The notes: generated by a model not told the origin, from the sequence alone. A stretch of 64,000 nucleotides of DNA from an uncultured Bartonella sp. (GCA_946478235.1 CAMLBF010000001.1:513427-577426); one strand, 5' to 3'. Shown: positions 39,677-49,947, counted from the first letter of the stretch. Numbers and translations: made by a program.

Positions 39677-41191
39677 ATGGCCACAGAGGATATAAAAAAT
39701 AAAGAATTTTCTGTGCCTACAGGCATGGCGTTGCACAGCGATCATGACAAGATTCCTATCTATTATCGCATGCGCACGCGGTTACTTCTTTTAATTACAT
39801 TATCTGTTTTCATCACAGAAATTCTAATTTTCATGCCTGCAATTGCAAGTATGCAGCAAAGTTGGCTGGAAGAACGTCACCAATCAGCTAAAGCTATAAG
39901 CCTTATACTGGCGGAATCACCCAATGTCGCAATCGGTGATGAACTGAAGAATGAAGTTTTATTTTCTACAGATGCCCTTGCAATAAGCGTTATAGATGGA
40001 TCCAATAAACGAGAATTGGCAAGTAGCAGCAAGTTACGACAAATTGACGAAATCATCGACCTGTCAACCTATAGCGAAACTAAGGCACTGCTCGATTCAT
40101 TAACAACGCTGTATTTTGGTGGCAATAAGACGCTGCTTGTCCGTGGACCAATTGATGGCACCGATATGAAACTGGAAGTGACCATATCAGATAATCATCT
40201 TCGTGATGCAATGATACAGTTCACTTGGCATTTCTTTGTTGTTTCGATTACAATTGCCATTGTCGCAGCAACTTTGATCTATCTCATTATCCATGAGCTT
40301 TTGGTGCGCCCGCTACAAAAAATATATATGAATATGCTTGATTTTGTTATCGAGCCGCACAACCCAAGCAGGATTATGGTGCCAGAAACCCGTCGGGATG
40401 AACTTGGTTTAACACAACGACGGATTTCTGTTATTGAAAGCGAATTACAGAAAAGTTATGCGCATCAGAAACATTTGGCTAATTTGGGTCTTGCTGTGTC
40501 AAAAATAAATCATGATATGCGCAACATTTTGGCATCTGCCCAGCTTATGTCCGACCATTTATCTGATGCGAAAGATCCGATGGTGCAAAAAATTGCTCCA
40601 AAACTTATCAAGGCAATTGATCGTGCTGTGATTTATAGTCAAAGCGTTATTAGTTACGGACGCACGCAGGAAGCAGCGCCCAAAAGGGAAAGATTTGCTT
40701 TACGCAACCTTGTTGATGATGTCTTTGAATCGCTGACCATTACCGGTTCGGACCAGGTAACTTTTTGCAATTTGGTTGCTGATGATATTATGGTTGACGC
40801 AGATAGCGAGCAACTGCACCGCGTGATTACAAATCTTTGTCGTAATGCCATCCAGGCAATGGTTGAACATGACAATAATGAATGCGACTATAAACAAATA
40901 TCAATCCGTGCAGAACGGATTGGTGCATGCACCGTTATCAATATAGATGATACGGGCCCGGGTTTACCGGAACAGGCGAAAAAGCATCTATTCACGCCAT
41001 TTCAAGGATCTACTAGCGTTCATGGCACGGGATTGGGACTCACAATTTGTGAAGAGCTTATCCATGCCCATGGCGGAACAATAAAACTGCTCGATGATGA
41101 ACGCAAAGGTGCACATTTTGAAATCCGTATTCCAGATACATCTGCTTCGCTTAGTAAATGGCGGAAAAATGGCTGTGAAACGACAGCATAA
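39677..41191 (+). CDS. sensor histidine kinase, orphan
   Basis: 504 residues. Two membrane helices (about 35-57 and 184-207) enclose a small periplasmic domain. After a HAMP-like linker, the H-box is LGLAVSKINHDMRNILASAQ with His near residue 278; N-box NLCRNAIQAM, G1 DDTGPGLP and G2 GTGLGLTICEELIHAHGG are all present, so it should be active. No response regulator or other partner gene is adjacent. Its signal is unknown. The ribosome-binding site is weak. Confidence 0.88.
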   Translation: MATEDIKNKEFSVPTGMALHSDHDKIPIYYRMRTRLLLLITLSVFITEILIFMPAIASMQQSWLEERHQSAKAISLILAESPNVAIGDELKNEVLFSTDALAISVIDGSNKRELASSSKLRQIDEIIDLSTYSETKALLDSLTTLYFGGNKTLLVRGPIDGTDMKLEVTISDNHLRDAMIQFTWHFFVVSITIAIVAATLIYLIIHELLVRPLQKIYMNMLDFVIEPHNPSRIMVPETRRDELGLTQRRISVIESELQKSYAHQKHLANLGLAVSKINHDMRNILASAQLMSDHLSDAKDPMVQKIAPKLIKAIDRAVIYSQSVISYGRTQEAAPKRERFALRNLVDDVFESLTITGSDQVTFCNLVADDIMVDADSEQLHRVITNLCRNAIQAMVEHDNNECDYKQISIRAERIGACTVINIDDTGPGLPEQAKKHLFTPFQGSTSVHGTGLGLTICEELIHAHGGTIKLLDDERKGAHFEIRIPDTSASLSKWRKNGCETTA

Positions 41192-41306
41192 CGTTGTTTT
41201 TTCACATAAATATGATTTATGTTTCAAAAAAAATAAATCTCCTCTTGCATTTTTTCAACGAACCAATTAGGAAACGCATGTCTTTATCGGAAAGATAATA
41301 AGACAT

Positions 41307-41383
41307 GCACCCGTAGCTCAGCTGGATAGAGCACCAGACTACGAATCTGGGGGTCAGGAGTTCGAATCTCTTCGGGTGCGCCA
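41307..41383 (+). tRNA. tRNA-Arg (ACG)
   Basis: 77 nt with encoded CCA. Acceptor GCACCCG / CGGGTGC, D-arm AGCTCAGCTGGATAGAGC, anticodon ACG in the loop CTACGAA, T-arm AGGAGTTCGAATCTCTT. Confidence 0.95.
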
Positions 41384-42442
41384 TTATCTCAACATGTTTT
41401 GTTATACAATCTGCTATGTATCTCTGTTTTTGATACAAGCGATCTAAATACTAATGCCATCCACGTTCACAACCGTGAAAAAATAGCATTTGCAAGCGTC
41501 AATGAGACTATTGGTACATATCAATAGGATTAAAACAGAATCGAATTGTGATTGTCTTCATAGATCCTAAATTTCACAAAACATCCGATCGTTACAAATA
41601 AAATTATAGGAATCTCCAACCGTCCATAATTTTTTTCACTGCTTTAAGACAAGCAAAATAAGCTCCATTTAAATGTTAACACAGTCGATTTTTTTTAAGA
41701 AAGCTTGTGTTACTGACGAGGCAAACACAGTCTGTAATTGCCTTTTTTTGTTATAATCTATTCTGCAACGCCGTTGCAGAAAGACCTTTACAAATAAGAT
41801 TTCACCACAAATCCAGTTAAGAGCAGTTTCATATCCCCTTTTTAGCTATTAGCCTTTTATAGGCTTAATAGATCCCACATTATAAAGGGTTCAATGCTGC
41901 ATCATTAATATCAAATTTTATACCGATTATGTTTCGGTATTCGAGCCGCAGAACTTTAAATTAGTATAGTTTTATAATGCCAATTTCTTTCGATATTTTA
42001 ATAGTTCACCCATTTAACTACAAATATGATAATTTCAGTGATTATTAAAGTATTTCAAGAATAACAGAATTGATTTATATAGATAATTAGAGGTTTGCCA
42101 ATTTTATTAAAATAAATTTATACGCTAACTTTTACAATATTTATTTATAAACTTATAATATTAAACATAAAGTAAAATATATATACATATTAAAGAATAT
42201 ATAAATTTTATTCCATCTGAAAAATCGCCAATCAATACATAAAAAATGAAATTTGTATTTATGCGTACATTTTTATAACTTTATTAAATATGAATATTTA
42301 ATATATACTATATCCACCAGAAATTCTTCATAAAGGCATTAAGCGGAAGAATTGCGGTGGGTTGCAAAATCTATAGAAGCATTAGCCCTAAAGGTTTATA
42401 TTAACGGGAAGAATCTTGCATAATAATTTTAGGACGCAGACA
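41384..42442. other. 1-kb AT-rich gap after tRNA-Arg
   Basis: No gene over about 1,060 bases. The part 42000-42320 is extremely AT-rich. A perfect inverted repeat TTCTGCAAC-GCC-GTTGCAGAA lies at 41761-41781, just after a TATAAT hexamer (41752-41757) without a clear -35. No integrase or att repeat of the tRNA was seen. Confidence 0.55.
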
Positions 42443-43477
42443 ATGTCACATGAGCGAATCATATGTTTTGATGGACACAATGATATCCTATCCAAAATAT
42501 GGTCCACCAAAAACTCTTCCGCAAACTGTTTCATTGATGGTTTTGACGAAGCGGAAATTGATTTGCCGAAAGCTAAAAGCGGTGGCCTTCGCGGAGGACT
42601 TTGTGCTGTTTTCCCTCCATCAACAGATGAAACGCTCGATGCCAATGGTATTTTGCACCAGCTTTCACAAACCGATGCCCTAAAATCAACTATGGAAATG
42701 GCAAAACTTCTTCATAATATTGAAGATAGCGCGCCGGATCAGATAAAAATTTGCAAAACGGCCAGTGAAATTCGACAAGCTATCAAACAGAATAAGTTTG
42801 CAGCAGTCTTTCACATTGAAGGTGCAGAAGCAATCACAGACAGCTTGGAAGAATTGTCCATGCTCTATGATTATGGTTTACGCAGCATCGGTCCTGTGTG
42901 GAGCAGACCCAATATTTTTGCCTTCGGCGTGCCATTCCGATTTCCTTCAACACCCGATATTGGTCCAGGTTTAACAGAGACTGGCAAAAAGCTGATACGG
43001 GAATGTAATAAGCTGCGTATTATGATTGACCTTTCCCACATGAATGAAAAAGGCTTTTTTGATATTGCCAAAATTTCAGATTCGCCACTCGTTGCCAGTC
43101 ATTCAAACGCTTATAAACTCAGCCATCAAAGTCGAAATCTCACAGATGAACAATTGCTTGCCATTAGAGACAGTAACGGCTTGGTTGGAATTAATTTTGG
43201 TGTCAAATTTCTCAGACAAGATGGTGAGAGGAATAGAGATACGCCTTTACAAACAATCATCAATCATATTCGCTATATCGTAGATCTGATCGGTGTTGAT
43301 CATGTTGGTTTTGGATCCGATTTTGACGGAACAACAATTCCCAACGAATTAAAGGATTGTTCTGCTCTGCCGAAGCTTATTGAAACCATGCAAAAAGCTG
43401 GTTTTCATAGCGATGAAATAGAAAAGATCGCCGCTAAAAATTGGATTTTCGTACTTGAGCGTATTTGGGGTGAATAA
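42443..43477 (+). CDS. membrane/renal-type dipeptidase, peptidase family M19
   Basis: 344 residues from ATG 42443 with AGGACG as ribosome-binding site; the frame is open from 42416. The binuclear zinc site residues of M19 are visible: DGHNDIL (H-x-D), HIEGAEAI (Glu), DLSHMNEKGF, ASHSNAYKLSHQSRNL (two His) and DHVGFGSDFDG (Asp). No signal peptide is present, so it is probably cytoplasmic. It cleaves dipeptides, possibly including D-amino-acid or proline-type ones. The gene stands alone before an MFS gene. Confidence 0.9.
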   Translation: MSHERIICFDGHNDILSKIWSTKNSSANCFIDGFDEAEIDLPKAKSGGLRGGLCAVFPPSTDETLDANGILHQLSQTDALKSTMEMAKLLHNIEDSAPDQIKICKTASEIRQAIKQNKFAAVFHIEGAEAITDSLEELSMLYDYGLRSIGPVWSRPNIFAFGVPFRFPSTPDIGPGLTETGKKLIRECNKLRIMIDLSHMNEKGFFDIAKISDSPLVASHSNAYKLSHQSRNLTDEQLLAIRDSNGLVGINFGVKFLRQDGERNRDTPLQTIINHIRYIVDLIGVDHVGFGSDFDGTTIPNELKDCSALPKLIETMQKAGFHSDEIEKIAAKNWIFVLERIWGE

Positions 43478-43797
43478 GAAGCCATTATGCGGCTTATCAA
43501 CAATAGAGAGCGATTATTTATATATTTTTATAAATATATAATTTGCATTCTTACACTTAACATATTGGTGATAAAAATTAATCTCGAATAAAACTAATCG
43601 TATATGTTTATTCTTATCAAAAATAATAAAGTATTTTAACTTATAAAAATAAAGATCCATTATTTTTAAATTAAAATAATGCTTTAAAATGATAGGGATA
43701 GCATATTTTAACAAAGCTATTGACATAAGATTGTTAGTCATCAATACACAAGCGATAAAATAACAACGAATAATCATAATAAATTGGATGCTTGTTA
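43478..43797. other. AT-rich intergenic region, no gene seen
   Basis: About 320 bases of A/T-rich sequence. I see no clear terminator of the dipeptidase gene and no consensus promoter. Confidence 0.5.
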
Positions 43798-45018
43798 ATG
43801 GCTAACGCTTACAGCGAATTGTTTAAGGCACCAGGCTCTCTTGCCTTTTCAATGTCGGGATTTTTTGCGCGCATGCCGATATCCATGATATCGATCGGCA
43901 TAATGACCATGTTTGCGGTAGACGGTGTAAATTACACAACCGCAGGATATGTTGCAGCAAGCTATGTATTTGCCAATGCCATTATCACTCCGCAAATTTC
44001 CAGACTAGCCGACCAGTATGGTCAAGCGCGGGTCGCTCGACCTGCCATGTTAATTTCAGTGATTTCCTTATGCTCTCTTTTATTAGCTGTATATTACCAT
44101 GCACCCGTTTATGTCATGATCTTGGCAGCCGTTCTTGCCGGATTTATGCCTAGTTTTGGTTCATTTGTGCGAACACGTTGGTCACAGCTTTATCACGGTT
44201 CTTCCCAATTGCATGTCGCATTTGCTTTTGAATCCATTCTGGATGAACTGATTTTTATGATTGGTCCCATCATTGCAATCGAGTTCTCCAATAAACTATT
44301 CCCTTCTGCCGGACCACTATCCGCCGCTTTGATATTGTTGGTCGCAGGTTGGATTTTTACCATGCAGAAATCGACCGAACCGGTTGCTCATGGACGCGTG
44401 ACACAAAAATCTACATCTATGATCCGGAAGTTTCCAATCCAATTACTATCGATGATCCTGTTTTGTATGGGCACAATTGGAGGTACCGCTGAAATATCAG
44501 TCGTTGCCTTGGCAAAATCACTCGATCAATCCAATTATGCGGCAGTTCCTTTGGTTCTTTATGCACTCGGGTCGTTTTTTGCTGGAATAACCTACGGCGC
44601 TTTAAAGATACGTATCAGTCTACCCAAACAATTGTTCATTGCGCTCATTGTTGCTGCCATTACAACACTACCGCTGTTGTTTGTCTCCAATTTATGGAAT
44701 TTGAGCCTCGTGCTTTTTATAGCTGGTGCTGCCTGTTCCCCAACAATTATTATTAGTATGTCATTGATTGATACGATTGTCCCACCAGAAAAACTGACTG
44801 AAAGTATGTCATGGGGGACGACAGGCATCGCTATTGGTGTTGCAACAGGTGCAGCCTTATCTGGCCAGCTTATTGACAATTTTACCATTGAAAGCGGATT
44901 TTACATTTCAATTATTTGCAGTTTTCTAGCTTTGATTATTGCTTTTCTCGGGCGAAAATCATTGAAAAGTAAAGCGCTTATCCATGATATCACAGTAGCT
45001 AAAACTGTCGATGAATGA
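43798..45018 (+). CDS. MFS transporter
   Basis: 406 residues with 12 predicted membrane helices. The loop 2-3 motif is degenerate (RLADQYGQARVARP). It resembles the small group of alphaproteobacterial MFS exporters related to sugar-efflux or drug-efflux proteins, but the substrate is unknown. The start is ATG 43798, with GGA ten bases in front. It is convergent with the MATE gene with only 47 bases between the stops, and no strong terminator was seen there. Confidence 0.8.
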   Translation: MANAYSELFKAPGSLAFSMSGFFARMPISMISIGIMTMFAVDGVNYTTAGYVAASYVFANAIITPQISRLADQYGQARVARPAMLISVISLCSLLLAVYYHAPVYVMILAAVLAGFMPSFGSFVRTRWSQLYHGSSQLHVAFAFESILDELIFMIGPIIAIEFSNKLFPSAGPLSAALILLVAGWIFTMQKSTEPVAHGRVTQKSTSMIRKFPIQLLSMILFCMGTIGGTAEISVVALAKSLDQSNYAAVPLVLYALGSFFAGITYGALKIRISLPKQLFIALIVAAITTLPLLFVSNLWNLSLVLFIAGAACSPTIIISMSLIDTIVPPEKLTESMSWGTTGIAIGVATGAALSGQLIDNFTIESGFYISIICSFLALIIAFLGRKSLKSKALIHDITVAKTVDE

Positions 45019-45065
45019 TCGAACAATTATTGTTAAATGGAGCAATAACAGAATTGCGCTATTTG

Positions 45066-46457
45066 CTATTTTTGCGGCGTATCAATCAAACGCGTTTTTT
45101 TCCATAGTCCTGATTTATAATAACAAGCTGCCATAATAAGCGAAGCCAATGCACCAATCGGAAAACTTAACCATATCGCATTGGCTCCGATTGAATGATA
45201 AGAAAGATAATAAAATCCTAATCTTACGGGATACATAGCGATAAAAAGACAAAACAGCGGTACCAAAACCGCACCGTTAGCTCTCACTGTTGAATAGAGC
45301 ACCATAGACACCCCAAAAAACAGAAAACTCCAACTTGCTAAAAACTGTATATGACGCGCATATTCTACCGTTTCATTTTGAGCGCCAAGAAACAAGACGA
45401 TAACTGGCCTGTCAAAAATAAGCAGGAGGCTTAACAATAGGCATGTGATGATAAATGTGGCGATACAACCTATTTTCGTAATCTTGTCCACCCTCCCCCA
45501 ACGACCAGCCCCAATATTTTGCGCCGCCATTGCGCTTACAGCAGCACCAACCGCCATGGAAGGCATTTGAAGATAGGTCCACAATTGTTGGACGATATTA
45601 TAAGCGGCGATAGTCAACACACCTTCATGATTGACCAAACCAATCATAACAAGACCAGCCGAAGCGATAATCATCATTTGCAGGCTCATTGGAAAGCCCT
45701 TAAGAACGATATATCGCATAAGATTAAAATGCGGCCATAGGTATAGCAATTCGCGCCCCTTAAGGCGTAATGGCAAATTTTTTAAATAAATATATATCAA
45801 CATGGATATGAGTGCAGAATAACCGGATACTGCGCTGGATACGGCAGCCCCTGCTATACCCATTTTGGGAAAAATCCATATTCCTAAAATAAACAGCGGA
45901 TTAAAAATAATATCGAGGACAACATTCACTACCATGAAAATCAGCGGCGTTATGGAGTCTCCTGATCCTCGCAACCCCATCATAACCATGAGCATTAACA
46001 GATTGGCTGGGTTCGCAATAAAAATAACGCGCAAATATTGTTCAGCGAGTAAAAATGCATCATCTGGTGTTTTTAATAAGTTCAATATATCGGAAGAAAA
46101 CAACAACCCTAACACGGCTATACAAATAGATAGAACCAAACAAAACCCAATTGCCGCGCCAAATGCCCGCCTTGCTTCATTAATATCTTTACGTCCAATA
46201 TTTTGCCCCACCATAACCGTTGCAGCCATACCAAAGCCAAAGACAAGCGAGAAAAGAAGAAAAGAGATGATATTGGCATTTGCTGTTGCGGCTAGCGCAT
46301 TTTCGCCAAGAAAACGACCAACCCAAATTGTATTAATAGAACCGTTTAATGATTGCAGAATATTGGATAATAAAGTTGGAATCGCAAATAACAGCAGCGT
46401 CTTTGTAATGGGGCCATCAGTCAGATTATTGACTGGTACAGTTTGCGATTGAGCCAC
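45066..46457 (-). CDS. MATE family multidrug efflux protein
   Basis: 463 residues, 12 helices in two homologous halves: N-half ILLFAIPTLLSNILQSL-like start, WVGRFLGENALAA, and C-half around LKGFPMSLQMMIIASAGLVM and GAAVSAMAAQNIGAGRW. These exporters use Na+ or H+ to expel cationic drugs. A GGAGAG lies just in front of the ATG. It is part of a cluster of three exporters (MFS, MATE, MFS) in a loosely packed part of the window. Confidence 0.9.
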   Translation of the reverse strand: MAQSQTVPVNNLTDGPITKTLLLFAIPTLLSNILQSLNGSINTIWVGRFLGENALAATANANIISFLLFSLVFGFGMAATVMVGQNIGRKDINEARRAFGAAIGFCLVLSICIAVLGLLFSSDILNLLKTPDDAFLLAEQYLRVIFIANPANLLMLMVMMGLRGSGDSITPLIFMVVNVVLDIIFNPLFILGIWIFPKMGIAGAAVSSAVSGYSALISMLIYIYLKNLPLRLKGRELLYLWPHFNLMRYIVLKGFPMSLQMMIIASAGLVMIGLVNHEGVLTIAAYNIVQQLWTYLQMPSMAVGAAVSAMAAQNIGAGRWGRVDKITKIGCIATFIITCLLLSLLLIFDRPVIVLFLGAQNETVEYARHIQFLASWSFLFFGVSMVLYSTVRANGAVLVPLFCLFIAMYPVRLGFYYLSYHSIGANAIWLSFPIGALASLIMAACYYKSGLWKKTRLIDTPQK

Positions 46458-46743
46458 ATTGACTCTCCATAATGATGAACAACGGCATTGAACAAATGGA
46501 ACGTATAATTAAGTGAGATGCACGATACAGACAAATATAACAATTTTCTGTTTTATAGCCTAACATTTTCCTATCTGTTATTTTGCCTATATAGACACAT
46601 AACCACAACAATTTGATTTAGTTCCTGTTTTCTTGCTATAAAGCACCTTTCAAACCATATGAAAGAAGACAGCAGCAAATCTTTAATTGCTTTGTCTGTT
46701 ACACATCAATTTGTCAGCAAAATTTGGAAGGATCTTTTGCCTA

Positions 46744-48123
46744 ATGCGCATTTTGCCTATGGTTTTAGCTGTGGCACTTTTTATGGAAAATATGGATTCC
46801 AATGTTATAACAACATCACTTCCAGCAATTGCAGCAGATCTACAAACAAATCCCATTGCCTTAAAATTGGCAATGACATCCTATCTTGTTTCGCTTTCAG
46901 TATTTATTCCTGTCAGTGGGTGGATGGCCGATCGGTTTACGGCAAGACATATTTTTAGAATTGCAATCGGCATTTTTCTTATTGGTTCCATCCTCTGTGC
47001 TGGGTCTTTTTCCTTGGAAACCTTTGTTTTTTCCAGATTTTTACAAGGAATGGGCGGCGCAATGATGACTCCAGTTGGTCGATTACTTCTTGTAAAATCC
47101 ACCCCAAAACACGAATTGGTATTGGCCTTTGCGTGGTTTTCTATACCAGCCTTGATAGGTCCATTGGTTGGCCCACCGATAGGCGGCTTTATTACAACGT
47201 ATTTCACATGGCACTGGATATTTCTAATTAATATTCCAATTGGTCTCATAGGAATTATTCTATCCACCATCTACCTTCCAAAAGATGAAACGCCGGTACT
47301 CCGTCCGCTTGATTGGACAGGCTTTATTCTTTCCGGTGTCGCATTATCTGGATTCATCTTCGGCTTATCTGTCATCAGTCTGCCTGCCTTGCCTGAATGG
47401 GTTGGTATGCTGACCACACTTGGCGGCATTGTTTGCGCTGTACTTTACGTTAAACACGCGAAGAAAAGCGCTGCACCATTGCTAAACCTTAACCTGTTTA
47501 AAGATGAAATCTTTTTGCGTTCGATTACCGGTGGTAGTATTTTTAGATTAGGTATTGGCGCGATACCTTTTCTATTACCAATGATGTTGCAGATTGCTTT
47601 TGGCTTAACACCAATACAGTCAGGTCTCATTACCTTTGTTGGTGCAATTGGTTCGCTTGGAATGAAGTTTGGCGCACAACAAATATACGCACGCTTTAGC
47701 TTCCGCAAAGTACTTATGACTGGCGCGATTGTTTCAGCACTTTTTACGGCATCAAACGGCTTATTTTATCCAAGCACACCCTATTGGATTATACTGCTTG
47801 CATTGCTCATTGGTGGATTTCTCCGCTCATTGTTCTTTTCTGGCGTTAATGCCTTATCATTTGCACATATAGATAAAGACCAAACAAGCCAAGCAACCCC
47901 TATTGCTGCCGTTGCGCAACAAGCTTCAATGGCTCTGGGCATCGCAATAGCGGGCGCAATCCTTGAAGCTGCAGCATCATTTCATGATGGCGTGTTACGT
48001 TTGGCAGATTTTCATATCAGCTTTTTTATTATTGCTGGCTTATCCGCCTGCGCCTATTTCATCTTTAGAAAATTGCCCGCTAACGCTGGCCATGAGCTTA
48101 ATAAGGCTACAACTAAAGAATAA
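46744..48123 (+). CDS. MFS transporter, DHA2-like drug exporter
   Basis: 459 residues from ATG 46744 (MRILPMVLAVALFMENMDSN). The motif MDSNVITTSLPAIAADL in TM1, RLLLVKSTPKHE and GPLVGPPIGGF (motif C of antiporters) and the WHWIFLINIPIG segment are typical of the EmrB/QacA group. An AAGGA site lies 11 bases in front. The frame extends upstream to 46687; a second frame from 46659 (MKEDSSKSLI...) looks protein-like too, so a longer, frameshifted N-terminus cannot be ruled out. It ends in a GC hairpin. Confidence 0.85.
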   Translation: MRILPMVLAVALFMENMDSNVITTSLPAIAADLQTNPIALKLAMTSYLVSLSVFIPVSGWMADRFTARHIFRIAIGIFLIGSILCAGSFSLETFVFSRFLQGMGGAMMTPVGRLLLVKSTPKHELVLAFAWFSIPALIGPLVGPPIGGFITTYFTWHWIFLINIPIGLIGIILSTIYLPKDETPVLRPLDWTGFILSGVALSGFIFGLSVISLPALPEWVGMLTTLGGIVCAVLYVKHAKKSAAPLLNLNLFKDEIFLRSITGGSIFRLGIGAIPFLLPMMLQIAFGLTPIQSGLITFVGAIGSLGMKFGAQQIYARFSFRKVLMTGAIVSALFTASNGLFYPSTPYWIILLALLIGGFLRSLFFSGVNALSFAHIDKDQTSQATPIAAVAQQASMALGIAIAGAILEAAASFHDGVLRLADFHISFFIIAGLSACAYFIFRKLPANAGHELNKATTKE

Positions 48124-48142
48124 CCCAGCCTTTGCGGCTGGG
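48124..48142. terminator. GC-rich hairpin between convergent genes
   Basis: CCCAGCC / GGCTGGG with a five-base loop directly after the MFS stop codon. T tracts are poor on both sides, so it is a weak or hairpin-only transcript end. Confidence 0.5.
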
Positions 48143-48171
48143 TCTGAAATGTTTATGTGCTTAAACAATGT

Positions 48172-48771
48172 TTAAGCGCATAAACTGCGCTGTCCTAACC
48201 AATGGTCACGCTCAAGTACATAATGCTCGGTCAATACAAGACCTGAAACATCAGACTGTTTTTCACTTCTGCCAATATATTGAAAACCTGATTTTTCAAT
48301 TACACGCAAAGATGCCTTGTTGGCTGCAAAGCTGGAAACATAAAGTTTATCAATATCGGTTGCTCTAAAAGCAGCATCAATCAAACTTGCAACGGCTTCC
48401 GTCGCAAAGCCTTGTCGCCAATAGGGTTGTCCAATCCAGAACGAAATTTCCAACCCTTCCCCATCGTCTCTTTCCTCAATACCACATGTACCGATAAAGC
48501 GACCATTTTCGCCAAGAGTAATCGCATAGACACAATAGCCCATCTCGCCAGCAACCGAACGAAGAATAAATTCCGCAGCATGTTTTCGTGAAAATGGATA
48601 AGGCATTTTTTGCATCATCGCGGATATATGTTGATTATTTGCGAGATCGGCAATTGTGTCCATGTCTTCGACATGAGGCGCACGTAAAACCAATCTTTCT
48701 GTTACTAAAACAGGGCAGTCCAGCGACCTAGGCGGCCTTCTGTCAGTGTTCTGCAATATTTCTGGGCTCAT
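48172..48771 (-). CDS. GNAT acetyltransferase (RimJ/RimL-like)
   Basis: 199 residues from ATG 48771, which has a perfect AAGGAGG five bases in front; the frame is open further but overlaps rpmA and is not coding there. It begins with the ERLVLRAPHVEDMDTI motif of Acetyltransf_3 proteins, then FWIGQPYWRQGFATEAV (motif A) and NKASLRVIEKSGFQYIG. Proteins of this type acetylate ribosomal N-termini or small molecules. Position downstream of rplU-rpmA is standard in Rhizobiales. A terminator lies between rpmA and this gene, so it may need its own promoter or read-through. Confidence 0.88.
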   Translation of the reverse strand: MSPEILQNTDRRPPRSLDCPVLVTERLVLRAPHVEDMDTIADLANNQHISAMMQKMPYPFSRKHAAEFILRSVAGEMGYCVYAITLGENGRFIGTCGIEERDDGEGLEISFWIGQPYWRQGFATEAVASLIDAAFRATDIDKLYVSSFAANKASLRVIEKSGFQYIGRSEKQSDVSGLVLTEHYVLERDHWLGQRSLCA

Positions 48772-48791
48772 TGTAACCTCCTTGAGCAAAA

Positions 48792-48830
48792 AAAAGGGGA
48801 AAGATGGATAATCCCATCTTTCCCTTTTAA
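48792..48830 (-). terminator. rho-independent terminator after rpmA
   Basis: In minus orientation AAAGGGAAAGATGG pairs with CCATCTTTCCCC, followed by a run of eight T (48788-48795). It lies between rpmA and the GNAT gene. Confidence 0.85.
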
Positions 48831-48892
48831 TTCTGCCTTGAAGCAACCAACCGGGGTCCAATGGGACACCGGTTAATTTAAAGAGCTCCGGC

Positions 48893-49162
48893 TTACTCTG
48901 CTGCCTCCGCCATCGGAATGACCGACACATAGGAGCGGTCGTTCGATTTTGTGCGGAAAGACACTGTACCGTTTGTAAGCGCAAACAATGTATGGTCTTT
49001 ACCCATGCCGACATTGTCGCCTGGATGCCATTGAGTGCCGCGTTGACGAACAATAATATTGCCCGCAACAACAACTTCACCACCAAATTTTTTCACGCCA
49101 AGGCGTTTGGATTCTGAATCGCGACCGTTACGCGAGGAACCACCAGCTTTTTTGTGTGCCAT
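48893..49162 (-). CDS. rpmA: 50S ribosomal protein L27
   Basis: 89 residues. Standard L27 start [23 protein letters not shown] (split here: [23 protein letters not shown]), then [15 protein letters not shown] and GKDHTLFAL. It sits in the peptidyl-transferase centre region of the large subunit. It follows rplU by 22 bases with GGAGAA as ribosome-binding site. Confidence 0.98.
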   Translation of the reverse strand: MAHKKAGGSSRNGRDSESKRLGVKKFGGEVVVAGNIIVRQRGTQWHPGDNVGMGKDHTLFALTNGTVSFRTKSNDRSYVSVIPMAEAAE

Positions 49163-49184
49163 GGTTGTTCTCCTTTAATCTCTC

Positions 49185-49652
49185 TTATTTCTCTGACTTC
49201 TTAACGGCTGCCTTTTTAGGCGCTGCTTTTTTGCCGTCAGCTTCTGATGACTCTTTTTTTGCTGGTGCTGCTTTTTCAGCCTTTGGTGCTGCTGCTTCTT
49301 TCTTTACAGTTTTAGCTGCAGCTTTCTTAGGTTGTGCACCACCGGTGAGGATTTCCTCAATACGAACCATCGTATATTCTTGGCGATGGCCACGAGTACG
49401 CTTTGAGTTTTGACGGCGGCGTTTCTTAAAAGCAATAACTTTTGGCGCACGAGCCTGTGTAACAACGGCAGCGGTCACCAAAGCATCTGCAACCAAAGGC
49501 GCGCCGATCGTTGCTTTATCGCCTTCACCAACAACCAAAACTTCCTTGAATTCTACGATATCGCCAGCCTGACCAGCGACTTTTTCAACTTTAACAAGCT
49601 GATTGGCGGAAACACGGTATTGTTTACCACCTGTTTTAATGACTGCGAACAT
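49185..49652 (-). CDS. rplU: 50S ribosomal protein L21 with long C-terminal tail
   Basis: 155 residues. The first ~103 form L21 ([14 protein letters not shown], then [18 protein letters not shown]). The last ~50 residues are a Lys/Ala/Pro-rich tail, a low-complexity extension that is usual in alphaproteobacterial L21 but absent in E. coli. It binds 23S rRNA next to L20. Start has GGAAGGA in front. It heads the rplU-rpmA transcript. Confidence 0.98.
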   Translation of the reverse strand: MFAVIKTGGKQYRVSANQLVKVEKVAGQAGDIVEFKEVLVVGEGDKATIGAPLVADALVTAAVVTQARAPKVIAFKKRRRQNSKRTRGHRQEYTMVRIEEILTGGAQPKKAAAKTVKKEAAAPKAEKAAPAKKESSEADGKKAAPKKAAVKKSEK

Positions 49653-49947
49653 TTTTTATCCTTCCGTTCCATCCAGCTTTTGTTCGCTTTATCATTGGAT
49701 TAAAAGCAAACAAGCCGTCTTTTTATCAGTCGTAAATTTTACAAGAAGCAGAATAACATCGATTCTGCATACCAATGCAAGCGCAGAATACACTACGCCT
49801 TGGGCGTCTTTATGTAAAATTTTCTTCATAAAGTCAACAAAAGCAATTTAAAAAAGCAAAAAAGGACTTGTAAGAATTGCAATTGACCGCTATCAAGCCG
49901 CTAATACGCTCAAGCATTTACAATAGAGCAGTTATTATGTTCGGTTT
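49653..49947. other. intergenic region with rplU promoter
   Basis: About 295 bases between rplU (minus) and tRNA-Ser (plus). It must contain both promoters. A TTGACC hexamer at 49883-49888 could be the -35 of the tRNA promoter, but no well-spaced -10 is clear. Confidence 0.4.

Noticed and set aside
46659..46958. 99-codon frame overlapping the start of the DHA2 exporter
   Set aside because: Its first part looks protein-like, but it continues in a different frame through the conserved TM1 of the exporter; a start at 46744 explains the family N-terminus without a frameshift.
48172..49086. Longer version of the GNAT gene starting inside rpmA
   Set aside because: The extra N-terminus is the antisense-free shadow of rpmA in another frame and crosses a terminator; ATG 48771 with a perfect Shine-Dalgarno is the start.
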